A stretch of DNA of 64,000 bases, from assembly GCF_002878395.1 (NCBI RefSeq), contig NC_061118.1:131887392-131951391 (forward strand). The letters run 5' to 3'. The position numbers and the translations under genes were made by a program. Origin of the DNA: Capsicum annuum. Lineage: Eukaryota; Streptophyta; Magnoliopsida; Solanales; Solanaceae. Shown here in pieces: positions 34,500-46,352 of this stretch (position 1 is its first letter; every line of letters begins with the position of its first letter). The notes beneath the pieces were generated by a model. That model was not told the DNA's origin. It saw only the letters and a program-made list of their open reading frames with translations, and ran no database searches.

Positions 34500-34549
<50 letters not shown>
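34500..34549. repeat. (AAC)n microsatellite
   Basis: About 16 uninterrupted ACA/AAC triplets. A separate AAT run lies at 33966-33993. Confidence 0.95.
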
Positions 34550-34550
<1 letters not shown>

Positions 34551-34860
34551 AGACAATTTGTAAATTATGGGCATGTATACTTGCGGAAATAATTTAATAA
34601 ATATAGTAACTATAAATTAATATAAAAAAAAGCGACGGATATTATGACTCGATATAAATGAAATAATAACATAATAATAACGAGAAAAATAATAAGAACC
34701 GATATAAATTTGGTTTAAAATGAATCAAATTGAATTTAAAAACCAATTAAAATTGACATAAATTAGATATAAGGTTGGCTAGAATTTAAATAAAATTGAG
34801 AAGATAATTGAATCGACTTAGACTGCTATTTCAATATAATAATAATAATAAATAAATATT

Positions 34861-35428
34861 GATCAACAACTGAGATCTAAAGATTAAGAATTTGGTTAAA
34901 AAAATTGAATGAAATTTAAAATTGAGTTCAATTGAACACATTTTGGGCTAGGCTTGTAATAAATTGGATAAAATAGGCTAAAATTGATATAAATTGACAA
35001 AATCAGGCTAGAAAATAAATAAATTGGAAAAGATTAAATTGACTAAGGTTGCCAATCAATACAATAATAATAATAGTAAAATAAATAAGATAATTATTCT
35101 CAGATTAGACTGCTATTCAAATGTAATAATAATAAATAAATATTGGTCAACAACTGAGATCTAAAGATTAGGAATTTGGTTAAAAAAATTGAATGAAATT
35201 TGAAATTGAGTTCAATTGAACATAATTTGGGTTAGGTTTGTAATAAATTGGATAAAATTAGGTTAAATTGTTATAAATTGGCAATATCAGGCTAGAAAAT
35301 AAATAGATTAAAAAAAATTAAATTGACTAAGGTTGCGGATTAATACAATAACAATAATAACAGTAAAATAAATAATATAATTATTCTCAGATTAGTTATG
35401 AATAAATTTTGTAAATAAAAATACGACA
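34861..35428. repeat. 284-bp tandem duplication
   Basis: Copies start at 34861 and 35145 with RTCAACAACTGAGATCTAAA, then GAATTTGGTTAAAAAAATTG, giving a period of 284. The same theme in more diverged form occurs at 33243 and 34195, so this 2-kb segment appears to be an expanded array derived from LTR sequence. Confidence 0.85.
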
Positions 35429-35689
35429 CATAATATATTACTTTAAAATCAACGATAACAATAATTCAAAATAAACACCTATAAATTATGAATATAAAAT
35501 TTAAAATTGCTGATAATACATGTGTGATACCATCTATGTCAATGAACTAATTTTAATTTCTTGAGCATCTTTTGCTTGATAATACGTATCCACCGATTTA
35601 ATGTCTAATTTTTTTTTTTATTTTATGTTTTTTATTCTTCAAATTTATCCTTTTCCTAATTTAAAATTTTCAAGTCACAAAATTTCTAC

Positions 35690-36407
35690 AAAAATCCACA
35701 AGAAATAATTTTAGCTAAATTTTTAGCAACATAATCCCCCAATATATTTCCACCAAAATATCTCTAAGTAAATCCGTAGGATAAATTACATAGAGATTTT
35801 TCTGTGGATTTAAAAAAAATATATTTTTTCATATACCTGCGGATTTACCTAGAGATAAAATACCCGAAGATATAGTTCCCCAGGTAATGTCGCAAGTAAT
35901 AATTTCGCAGGTAAATTCCCAAGAATAAATCCCCAGCAAAATTCACAGCACAAAATCCCCAAATAATTTCCCAGGTAATAAAATTCATTACATAAATTTT
36001 CACCAAAATATCTCTAAATAAATTCGTAGGATAAATTACCTGGGGATTTTTCTATGGATTTAAAAAATATATATATTTGTTTATATACCTGCGGATTTAC
36101 CTAGAGATAAAATATCCGCCGATATATTTCCCCAAGTAATGTCGCAAGTAATAATTTCGCCGGTAAATCCCCAAGAATAAATTTTCAGCAAAATTCACAG
36201 CACCAAATCCCCAACTAATTTCTCAGGTAACAAAATCCATTACATAAATTTTCACCAAAATATCTCTAGGTAAATTTGTAGGATAAATTACCTAAGGATT
36301 TTTCTATGGATTTAAAAAATATATATATTTGTTTATATACCTGCGGATTTACCTAGATATAAAATATCCGCCGATATATTTCCCCAGGTAATGTCGCAAG
36401 TAATAAT
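35690..36407. repeat. CACTA1 right subterminal 252-bp tandem repeat, left part
   Basis: CGCAAGTAATAATT occurs at 35891, 36143 and 36395, a constant period of 252. Each unit contains CCTGCGGATTTACCTAGAG, TTCCCCAGGTAATG and AAATCCCCAAATAATTTCCC. The array is split at 36407 by the solo LTR and resumes at 41581. Confidence 0.92.
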
Positions 36408-39400
36408 TGTTGACACCCAATTTTGACTCGCCCTTTTTCCTTTAATTACTTTTTCGATGCTTCTTGGCCCTAAATAATTTTCAAAAATTAAATAATAATA
36501 TGATTTGGCATTTTTGTTTCTATTTCTACAAGTTTTAATAAGAAGGGAATTTAATTTTATTTATAAAGCTATTTTAATAATTAAGCATTTGACATCACAA
36601 TCACAAAATATATATCTTTTGGTGGTCGCATTCGCATTCTTTCTAACTTTATTTTTGGGGCAGTATTGTGACCTTATAGGTATATTTTTACTACACAAAA
36701 TATATTTTTATAAGATGCACATATATTTCATTATATTCTTATTTTTATGTATTTTATTATATTCTTATTTTTCATACACACACACACATATATATACGTA
36801 TTTTGTTAATAGAAAAGCCACAAAATATTAAGTCGGATGTCTGTAAAAATTATGTCTGCAATTTATATACGTTGAACTAATAATAGTTTTAAATAATTTT
36901 AGGGTAGCAGAAAGCATCAATAAATTTAATTTCAGTAGAAAAAAAAATATTCGGATTGGTAATAACCCAATTTCATTTTTATTTTATCCAAGCCCAATTC
37001 TTATTTTATGAATTTCAGCCAAGAACTCGAATATCAGCCCAAGTCAATATAATTTCTATGCCCGCATTATCATTCTGACTTAACAAAGATAATTTGACCC
37101 GATCTGTCGATTTATTTTGAAGCCCGAGGGATCTCGAATTTTCAAATGTTATATATATATATATATATATATATTTTGTAATTTGCCTTTTATAATTTTT
37201 TGATATTTATACTGTTCGATTAAAATTGAACGGATCAAAAAATAATACTTTTTAGTTAGCTCCTTATATTTAGATTTATAACTTACTTTTATTTATTTAT
37301 TTATTATTATTATTGTTATTATTATTAGTTTTTATATATATAAAAAACACGGACCGTCCGATCAAAGGATCCATATTTCAGTCAATAGATCAGTGCAGGC
37401 AAACAACTGTCTTCACCTTCCTAGGAAAATACACGCCTCTTCCATTAACACCAATTCATCCAAAAGCAGAGCAAAAATCAAACTGCTTTTCCCTTTCTCC
37501 TTTTTCTCTCCTTTCTAACCCCCCGCCCCCACGTCCCCCCGGAAAATGCCATAGCCTAGCCATCGGTTGCAGCCATAGCTGCTCTTAATCTGCGAGAATC
37601 TCCCCTAAATCGTCCCCTCCAGCCCGTGAATCCCTTCAAATACAGAACATTAGCCCCAAATCCGTATAACAACAAAAAATAGGTTTCAAATCCGCATTAA
37701 AGGCTTGTGATTCACCCAAATCGAGAGATGATTCGTCCCTTTCAAAGGTTTGAATTCTATTTTGTCATTTTCTATCCAACGATGGTTTCCATTGAGATAT
37801 GTGTTTCGACTACGGATTTTGTAATCCAGATTCGCACCTATAAATAGAGGGGTTGAGGGCAGGGGAAAGACAAGGAAAGAAGAGGTTGAAGATCAGTGAA
37901 AATCGAGTGGAACAAGATCAAAAATTAGAGCCAAAGAGCAAAGTGGAAAATCTAAAAGTGCAAGAGTATTCGATAGAAAAAAATAGAGAGTTTGAGAAGC
38001 AAAAAAGAGTGAAAAATCTGAGAGGAAAAAAAAAGTAAGAAATTTGAGAGAAAAGCAAGTTTCAAAGAGGTTCGTATCAGCTTTCTGAAGAAGCAAAAGT
38101 TTTCCCAAAATTTTTATTTCTTTCTGATATTGGTGAAGTATGAGTTCGATCTTTGATTCGTCACCGGAAAAATCCTCGATGTCGAAGCTCCAGTTTCGCT
38201 GCCCCTAAAAAGGTGATACTTCTCTATTCTTATCTTGATGGCTCGCTGCTTATTTGATTTATTTGAATTTGGTTCATAGTTTAAATGTGATTTCCTGTGT
38301 GGATTAGCTTTCTTTTAAGGTGTTGGTTTGATTGTTGGAACGACATAGTAAGGACCAGCCATGATTTATAGGTTTCCGGTCTTAATTTTCATTATTGCTA
38401 ATAGCATTCGGGTTCTTTTGGGGCATTCTGGACTACTATTACGTTGTTGGTAGTGTTGTATTTCGGGGGGTAGTGCAAAAATAAGACTAGTTTCTACCAT
38501 GAGTTTCTCAAAAGATTCGGACTTTGATGGATCCTCGAGCGATGCTCTTGCATGCCAAGTATTGTATTTACTTGAAATGATTTGAATAACTTTTTACTGG
38601 ATCTTAGTATATGGCAATGTTTAGAGGTGTTTTTCAAATGATTTGGTATTGTATTGTTCTTATCCGACTGTCGGAGTCCGTCAAGTATAAGCCATTTTGG
38701 ATATTTTATCAAACTAGAACGACATTTTATTTGGGGATGCAACTTACATTTGTTGTGCAAGAGTGCTTCGATTTTGAATAGCCAGTGGGTTTTCAGTCGT
38801 GTTAGTAATACTTCTTACTTTTGAGATTAAAAAAATAAAACTAAATGCTTGCTCTTTGTTCTTGCGGTTACTAAAAGATAGTTAAATTTTCAATCTGTTA
38901 TATTTTGTGCGGGCCATAATGCATTAAGCGCATTCCAAAATGATAGAATACAATTCCTTTCAAGGTTCGCACAGTTATAGAGCTAGAGGAATGAATCAGG
39001 GCACTTACCGTGGTTAACATGATACCGTAGCCTGTATATTAGTGTCAAGAAGCTAAATTGGTGCTAAAGCTTAGATCTATTAGACTATGGTTAATATATC
39101 TTCTTACTTCATTAGTTGAGCTTTCGTTCAGAGTGATTTCCTGGAAAGATTTAATTTTGGCAACTTTCATTTTTAATGGTATTTATTTTATTGAATGATT
39201 TCTATGAAATCTTGTTTTGGTTTGAGTTTATTTATACCATTATCATCTTTAAACGACGTGATTTCTTGGGAAAATTTAGTCTTGGTAACTTTCGTTTTCA
39301 ATGAAATTTATTCTTGCTGATTTGATTTTTACGAAATTTTTGCCTTGGTAACAAAAGGGAGCAGTCTTTAATGTCTGTAGTTTTCTATTCGTAGTGTTGT

Positions 39401-41580
39401 GTGGTGTCTATGATTTTGGCTAGATAACTCTTTTATCTTGTGGTGTAGTAGTATCTTGTTGCAAGCATTGTTAGTTTATTTTGTATTTATCCTTTATGCT
39501 TATTTTACACCTTATTACCTGAGAATTGTTAGTTTATTACTATATTTCATTCAAAATAGCTGAATGTTAGGCTTTGAAACACGTGATCTAGAGAGAAGCT
39601 TGGTTCTACCCATGAGTTTTGCGTCTTTGCTCCCTTTTTATTGATCTCTGTGAAAGGTAACTTATAGTAAAAGTCGTAACATGGAACCAAGGTGAGGAAC
39701 TTATGTGGCCAGAGAGTGGAACGGACTAAAAAGGTCAAGCAATTGCAACAATAACTTCTCAGAACATAACATTCTCCTTTACTTACCAATAAAACAATTT
39801 AGAGAACCATTTGTATAAGATTAAATCATGTAATTAGTCAGCTCATTATACTTTCCATTAAAATGAGGTCACTAGTCAAAATTAATCCCAACTTCCTAGT
39901 GAATATATGCCAAAATCCTGAGATATGGTGTGACTAGAATCTCCACTGACACAATCTTTGTACGTTTATTTCCCTCTCGTGAAATGGTTGTTTACGTCCC
40001 CCAATTTGTTCAAATAAGTTCTGCTCACATTAGTATATTCAATTTATGAAACATTAATGGGGTCTTTGCTACTGGATGTTCGAATTCTCAACTACTACTC
40101 CGAAGATTTGATGAATGGGCTTGTCAATTTATTTCAATCCTACACCTTGCGGTTTATGCTCTCTAAATTCTTTATCTTTTTTTCTATTACATGTGAACCC
40201 GGGAGTTGGAGTTTCATAATGGAATTTATTTTTGATCTACATCAGATCAATCGTAATTAGGATCGCAGAGCGTTGGAGTCCCTCAAATAGGCGCCTAAGT
40301 TTCTAAACCGTATTCATTATTTCTTTATTAATTCTGTTTTAATTTACCTTTTTGTTGAGATACATTACTAACTCTTGTTTAAATTGCATGGGGTAGATTC
40401 ATTTGATTATTATGTCCGTACTACTCTATTATTTGTCGGTGTTCCTATACATAGTCTTAATATCTCAATTTTCGCCGACATCACGTGACCGATATTAGTT
40501 GAGAATATCCTTCGTTGTACTTAGTTAATTTCTTTAGAAAAATAAAATTCATTGTCTATATTTTAAATAGAACTAGCATAGCAATCTCCACGACTTTCTA
40601 AAATAACAAATCATTTTCAGGATTGAACTAATAGGAAGGCAAGTTGTTGAATTCGGATTTAGGTAAAAAATTTATTCGCTACTTTATTTCAACAGGTTAG
40701 TAATCCTAACGTTTTAACATTTTTCTTGAGCTTTTCCCTTTTCTAGATTTCAAAAGACTAAACCGGGAGGTATATTTATATACGCTACAATATACAAGGT
40801 ATTTGGTATCTTCATCATTTTTACTATTGCAACCATATATCCATACTTTGCTATTAAATTTATTTGACCACTATTTTAAAATTCGCAAACAAATAAATAA
40901 ATACCATTATATGTTGATATACTTAAATCAAGAATTAGTGTGCCTTGATGCCTCATATATTTTCATTTCGCAATAAATACACTCATGTATATTCACGTCC
41001 GAACACAAATTATTTCAAGCATGCATAATTATGTTTATATGAAAATAATTTCTTGCTATGATATTAAAGTTATTTCACCGATATATCTACCCTTATCTGT
41101 TACTAAACTTTTTCACAAAATTATAAGACATTGAATCCTATAAAATGCGCATATGAGATTTCTACTCTCCCATTTCATATCTACTTTATAATAAACTATA
41201 TCTTTGTATATCGTGGTAGCGTATCTTTTACACTTCGATTTTTTTTTTTTTGCCTTTCTTAATAAGAGTTTCTTATCAGTGTATAAAGCAAACAACAAAT
41301 AAAGTTTTTCTAATATTTTTCTAAACTAAGCGTAAGGACTATCTTCGGATAGGCTCTAAGGGGTGACTAATACCTTCCCCTCGAGTAACCAAAACCCTTA
41401 CTCGGAATCTCAAAATATTTTTGATAGACTAAAACTGAGTTTTACAATAAAAATGATGTTTTCCTAATTTTCCTAAAAAGTTAGGTGACGACTCTAAAAA
41501 TAAATTTTTGAATCCCAAGAATCATTTAACGCCACCATACGTCGCGTGCTGCTTCGATCGGTTTGAAATAAGGCTCGAAA
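36408..41580 (+). mobile_element. 5.2-kb solo LTR, Ogre/Tat-like Ty3/gypsy
   Basis: Starts TGTTGACACCCAATTTTGAC and ends GGCTCGAAA. It is flanked by ATAAT on both sides (36403-36407 and 41581-41585), consistent with a 5-bp duplication. The 252-bp host repeat gives an independent check: the spacing of units across it leaves exactly 5178 bases, equal to 5173 plus 5. It has a TATA box at 37839 and near its end the segment CTAATACCTTCCCCTCGAGT, which I associate with Ogre-type LTRs. There is no gag-pol and no internal second LTR, so I call it solo. The end is not a canonical CA. Confidence 0.7.
37839..37846 (+). promoter_or_regulatory. TATA box of the solo LTR
   Basis: TATAAATA within CACCTATAAATAGAGGGG, followed by an A/G-rich leader-like region. 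The position within a long LTR fits a U3/R boundary. Confidence 0.55.
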
Positions 41581-42236
41581 ATAATTTCACCGGTAAATTC
41601 TCAAGAATAAATTCTCAGCAAAATTCACAGCACAAAATCCCCAAATAATTTCTCAGGTAACAAAATCCATTACATAAATTTTCACCAAAATATCTCTAGG
41701 TAAATCTGTAGGATAAATTTCCTGGGGATTTTTCTACTGATTTAAAAAATATATATATTTGTTTATATACATGTGGATTTATCTAGAGATAAAATATCCA
41801 CCGATATACTTCCCCAGGTAATGTCGCAAGTAATAATTTTGCTGGTAAATCCCCAAGAATAAATTCCCAGCAAAATTCCCAGCACAAAATCCCCAAATAA
41901 TTTCCCAGGTAACAAAATTCATTACATAAATTTCCACAAAAATATCTCTAGGTAATCCGTAGGATAAATTACCTGGGGATTTTTCTACGGATTTAAAAAA
42001 TCTATATATTTGTCCTTATACCTGCGGATTTACCTAGAGATAAAATGCTCGTCGATATATTTCCCCAAGTAATGTCGCAAGTAAGAAATTTGCGCAATAT
42101 GGCGCCAAATTTACCTGCGGAATTTATTGCACATATATAGTTCGCAGGTAATATATTTTAATATTGACGAATTTAATAATTTCATAGGTAAATCCGCATG
42201 TATTTCCTGCGATGTTATTTCCTAGGTAAAATTTCT
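41581..42236. repeat. CACTA1 right subterminal 252-bp tandem repeat, right part
   Basis: The array continues after the LTR with CGCAAGTAA at 41825 and 42076 (period 251) and ends in dense GGTAAATCCGCA-type motifs beside the terminal inverted repeat. Confidence 0.9.
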
Positions 42237-42262
42237 AGGTAATAAGCAGTTTTCTAGTAGTG
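42237..42262 (-). repeat. CACTA1 right terminal inverted repeat
   Basis: On the minus strand it reads CACTACTAGAAAACTGCTTA then TTACCT. Confidence 0.95.
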
Positions 42263-42265
42263 GAA

Positions 42266-42427
42266 AGAAGTAGGAGATTGTTCCAAAATACACAACAAAA
42301 TGGAGATGGTTTAGTGAGGAGAATCATTCAAGAAGTGGCCTGTAAAAGCCAATGGAGCACTGATTTTGGGTAAGAAAATGAAAGAGTTTAATTTTTATCA
42401 ATAATTTTGTCCGTTGATAGTAGCTAT
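42266..42427 (+). pseudogene. LINE-B piece 3: 3' remnant
   Basis: A short coding-like continuation of LINE-B after CACTA1. It reads QNTQQNGDGLVRRIIQEVAC across a frameshift, resembling the C-terminal segment after the zinc finger of L1 LINEs (usual form: F..KxRxxEEIVREI...). A stop follows near 42360. The 3' end is cut or obscured by CACTA2 at 42428. Confidence 0.55.
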
Positions 42428-42850
42428 AACTACAAGAAAAACAGCCTTCAGGAAATAGAAATTTGGTTCCTAAAAGTTCAATTCTGGTCGCAAATGACTT
42501 TTTAGGACGGGAAAATGCTGATCGCGGCTCGTCCTAATAGCCTACTTCGCTAAAGGTTAATTGCGACGAGGTGCTCTAACTGATCTTTAAATGTCATTAG
42601 CAATGGTAACATATCCGGTCTCAAAAACACTTTTAGAGACTGTATATGTCATCCCAAATAGATGATTTTCATTTTTAAAATGTAGTTATTTTGTGGTTGC
42701 TAAAACCTTTTTGCGATGAGTAACTACGTTGTCCTAAATTTCTCTATCTGGATGAGCAATTAACTCGTCCTTTATTAATCTTTAGAGACGAGCAACTGAC
42801 CCAACCTTTAGAGACAAACAACTAACTCGTCCTAGATTAACGTTTAGACC
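42428..42850. repeat. CACTA2 terminal and subterminal repeats
   Basis: After the TIR-like end come repeated short motifs: CTTTAGAGACGAGCAACT, AACTAACTCGTCC, GACTGTATATGTC and GGACG/CGTCC in both orientations. This is the expected transposase-binding subterminal zone. The motifs are unlike the CACTA1 subterminal repeats, so the two elements belong to different families. Confidence 0.65.
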
Positions 42851-44867
42851 AAACAATATTATATTTGTATCTCTAATTTACCACCAATGGTACGTCTTGA
42901 AACTTCATGTCATAAAAGTATATATTTCATTGTTAAATATAAAATTACTATTAAAAATGTCAAAGTATAATAAATATAATTTTAATATTTGCTAAACAAA
43001 AAAATTTAACCAATTAACATCCCGAGATAGAATATTGTCAATAGTTTCAATATTTTTTAAACAAAAAAAACAAAACAAATTAATATCCCGAGCTAGAATA
43101 TGGTGTCAAGCTTTACATAACGCTCTTAGCAAAATAATAATAAGCTTGTGCATCTTCTAAACTTGCATCTTCTCTTGTAACTTCAATCTTAAAAAATCTG
43201 TAAGGACAAAATTTTAAAAAGTCAATCCTTAAGTTAAACAGCCACGACAAAGGCTTTGGCACAATAACATAACATGATAGAGTTGCATGGCATGCTAATG
43301 CAATCCTTGTTAGAGTAATTAAAGTTTATCAATACAGAGGTGAGAAATGATACAACAATTGACTGTTTGCAAAACATAGACATAACAACAGCAAGAAACG
43401 TGAAAACAAAGTGTTGCACAACAGTTTGACTTGTTCCACCAACATTTTAAAATCCTGTACCTTATGTGATTGATGATTTCTGCAAGGATGCAGGACACAA
43501 CTATCAGAATACACATTTTACTTAGGTGTTTGAATTAATTGGCTTTCTGGATATTAGGAGGTCTGGCAAGTGATAAACAGGATTTTGCCACATAGCTATC
43601 CAGAGACAACAACAACAACAACATGTCCAGTGTATTACCTTGATACCACTATCTTAAGATGAAGTAGAGAGATTGTTTTTAATAGACCCCCGACATTTTC
43701 TATAGTCTATAGATTGAAAATCAGCTTGACTGTTTGGCTGGGGATATTGGAAAAATCCACTGGAAGATTCTATTCAAGTTGATACATGTGGAATAAAGTG
43801 GGTAACTAGAGCTTTAACTTTTGTGAAGGTCTTACTCACTCAGAAAGGGAAAAGAAACTGTAATTAGTATCCACTATTGCAGTAATTTGATTTTAGAATT
43901 TAATAAGATGTAGAAGTGAGGTTTGCAAGGTACTTCGAATATCTGAAAAATAGTGTGAGCTGTCAGTAAGCATATCTGGTGACTTTGAACTTGCTGTGAG
44001 TGACCTGACTCACTAAGGCACATCACAACATTAATAGGCATAGAAGGACCTCGAAATATACAGGTTTCCTATGGATCATCCGGTGAATTGGTTACACCAC
44101 ATATATTTTTCTTTTAATAAAGTAATCCAAATTTATCCCGAGACATGTTTGACTAGAGAGAAATTAAAGCAGCAAATATTCTTGTAGAAAAGGTGAAAGC
44201 AGTTTGTTGTTTTCTAATCAGCAAGTTGTTATTGTTTTATATAAAGATGTCAGACTGTAGATTAACTTAAGATACCATGGAAGATTTCCGCCAAATAAAG
44301 AACGATATGTAGCTAAATAGCATCAGGTAGAAAATTTGGAATGCAATCAAATATTATAACTCAAATTTAAGAAATAAAAGATGGCTCTACTGTCTAGATG
44401 TGAAGACACACAAGAAGCAGCAATCTACTCTTGTTACTCCCAGCATCAATTGTACATCGTTATTTTTAGTCATACATCTTCTTTGTTAAAAAATACACTA
44501 TGTCAAGAAGCTCATTTACTTATAATCCAAGCATCACCAAGAAATACTCAATACCCCCACACCTCAATCCCCATGCTCAATTCCTCTTATAACAATGTTA
44601 TACATAAATATAAAGGTAAATGCAGCCTAACATAATTCTCCAACCAATTTCAAGGTATAATCTTGACAAAATGTAGTTAAATAATAACCAAGTAAATAAG
44701 TAATTACTTAGATAGCAAAATAAGCCAGTGTCATATAGTTGAAATGGGCGAGGTCGTATGAGGGATATGTGATTGTTGAGCAGCAAAAAATTCTTACATT
44801 TTTCTTATTTTATTCATCTCACCTTCTAAGGTTGACAAACGATCATTCAATGATTTGTTTTACTCAA
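42851..44867. other. CACTA2 non-coding region 3' of the genes
   Basis: No domain recognised on either strand. It contains an RTE/SINE tail fragment at 43607-43697 and otherwise looks like untranslated or intronic transposon DNA. Short open frames at 43234-43516 overlap in several frames and have no conserved content. Confidence 0.5.
43607..43697 (-). repeat. RTE/SINE tail fragment in CACTA2
   Basis: Starts with CAACAACAACAACA (the GTTGTTG tail on the other strand), then CCAGTGTATTACC, GATGAAGTAGAGAGATTG and AATAGACCCCCG, which follow the order of the tail of the element at 31059. Confidence 0.7.
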
Positions 44868-45390
44868 TCAAGGATTTATTTTCCTCTCTAGTTGAACATA
44901 GAGCGGACAGTAATTCAGTCTTTGAAGAAGTGCCCCTTTCATATCTTTTGCCTTTACTCCACCGCCAAAGAAAACTACATGACTATGATTTTGAGGTCCC
45001 CAACAGTTTTCTACAATCTTTATGGTAGGTAGAGAAGGCTCTACTTTCACAATTTCTTCGATATGAGCATACACGGTAGATAAAAGGACTTTTTCAATTA
45101 GAACCCATAATAACTTTAAGTAATTTACAAATTTAATTTACCAAACGCACATGTTTTTCAATTTCTTCAAGTTCAACAAACTTGTTGCCTTTCTCATGAG
45201 TCTCATAGAAAATAGTCCCCAAATATGGAGAATTGCCATCTTTCCCGCCCTTTACATCAAAGAGAACATGTCAAATAATACCTCATAAGTATTTTCTAAT
45301 GGAAATAATTTTTGATGCTACCTGTTGATACATTATCTCTCGAATAGGATTGCTACCAATATGATGAAGCATTGTCAAATTAGTTCAATT
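44868..45390 (-). pseudogene. TNPA-like (PF03004-type) exons of CACTA2
   Basis: En/Spm elements encode a second DNA-binding protein related to TNPA. On the minus strand from 45390 I read HHIGSNPIREIMYQQ, then after an intron-like break KGGKDGNSPYLGTIFYETHE and KGNKFVELEEIEKHVRLV (45250-45140). From 45074 follow IVKVEPSLPTIKIVENCWGP and FFGGGVKAKDMKGA. The phrases FYETHEKG..F and GGGVKAKDMKG fit the conserved end of the plant transposase (Ptta/En/Spm) family. Donor-like AC/GT boundaries separate the parts. Intactness cannot be judged without a transcript. Confidence 0.6.
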
Positions 45391-45767
45391 TGTTGTATTT
45401 CTTCTACTTCTCGCTTGTATTATTCTTAAACAAAAAGCTTAGTATCCATTCAAATGCAAATCCTGAAATTGCATCAACAAATAAAGTTTATAGGGAAGAA
45501 CTAGAAGGTAATATAGAGCAATAAAAACAGAACCATTGAATTTTTTAGAAAAAAAAAGTCAATCCATACACAATTGTAAAGAAAGTAATATAGTGCAACG
45601 AAATGGAATATTTGAAAACTTTAGGAACAAAAATGTTCCTTAACTAACCACTCCCATTCCTTCTTCTCTACTCTCTCTAGTTTACACTTAAGAGCATGTA
45701 TCATTGACTTATTTTTCACATACTTACTATGCAAGTGTCCTCTCCATTTGTTACACGACTATTCATC

Positions 45768-46022
45768 CATTCAAAGATATGATCATGATGATCATTCATG
45801 TTATCACTCTCAAATTTATCCTACAATAATCAATACAAAACATCAGATAGAACAAAACAAAAAAGGTCCAAATGCCCATTCATACTATCAAATTTATCCA
45901 TTCAAAGATATGATCATGATGATCATTCATGTTATCACTCTCAAATTTATCCTACAATAATCAATACAAAACATCAGATAGAACAAAACAAAAAAGGTCC
46001 AAATGCCCATTCATACTATCGA
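45768..46022. repeat. 131-bp tandem duplication
   Basis: Copies begin at 45768 and 45899 with CATTCAAAGATATGATCATG. They are nearly identical through GCCCATTCATACTATC, so the duplication is recent relative to its surroundings. Confidence 0.92.
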
Positions 46023-46352
46023 CTACATTTGTTACCTCAATAGCTGCCCACATGTGATCCAAATTTTATTTCTTAAGATCACACCAGGATGATATAGCCA
46101 ATGGACACATGTTACTGCCACACACTATTTTTCCTAAGTGTCTCAAAAATAGATTGCTATTTTTTCAACCGTTCAATTATTGTAAAAGGTTACTTTTAGG
46201 TTCTGATCGATATCAAGTGATGCAACTTCCTTGTACTTGTTGCTCCCTCGAACTCTTTTAACCTTTTTAGAATTAGATGATCCTATAGCTACATAATTTG
46301 GTAAGAACTATAATAATAAAATTTAATAATACACAAAGCCTAAATACCATAC

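Larger units (their letters stand above)
29100..42262. mobile_element. CACTA1: 13.2-kb CACTA (En/Spm) DNA transposon, non-autonomous
   Basis: Terminal inverted repeats CACTACTAGAAAACTGYTTA begin at 29100 and end at 42262, and continue as TTACYT. Both sides are flanked by GAA (29097-29099 and 42263-42265), the 3-bp duplication expected of CACTA elements. Subterminal regions are dense in the motif GGTAAATCCGCAGGTAA in both orientations, which in this superfamily bind the transposase. I find no TNP2-type transposase in it, so it must have moved in trans. It interrupts LINE-B, and contains a later solo LTR and a truncated RTE LINE. Confidence 0.93.

Noticed and set aside
36505..36831. 108-codon hydrophobic open frame resembling a membrane protein
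   Set aside because: Phe/Leu/Tyr-rich because the DNA is AT-rich; it lies at the very start of a solo LTR where no protein is expected.
37853..38038. 61-codon Lys/Glu-rich frame just after a TATA box
   Set aside because: It lies in the purine-rich leader of the solo LTR. Composition explains the frame, and no relative is recalled.
43234..43516. Cys-rich overlapping frames on the minus strand
   Set aside because: Three overlapping frames in the same stretch, no domain, and located in CACTA2 non-coding DNA.
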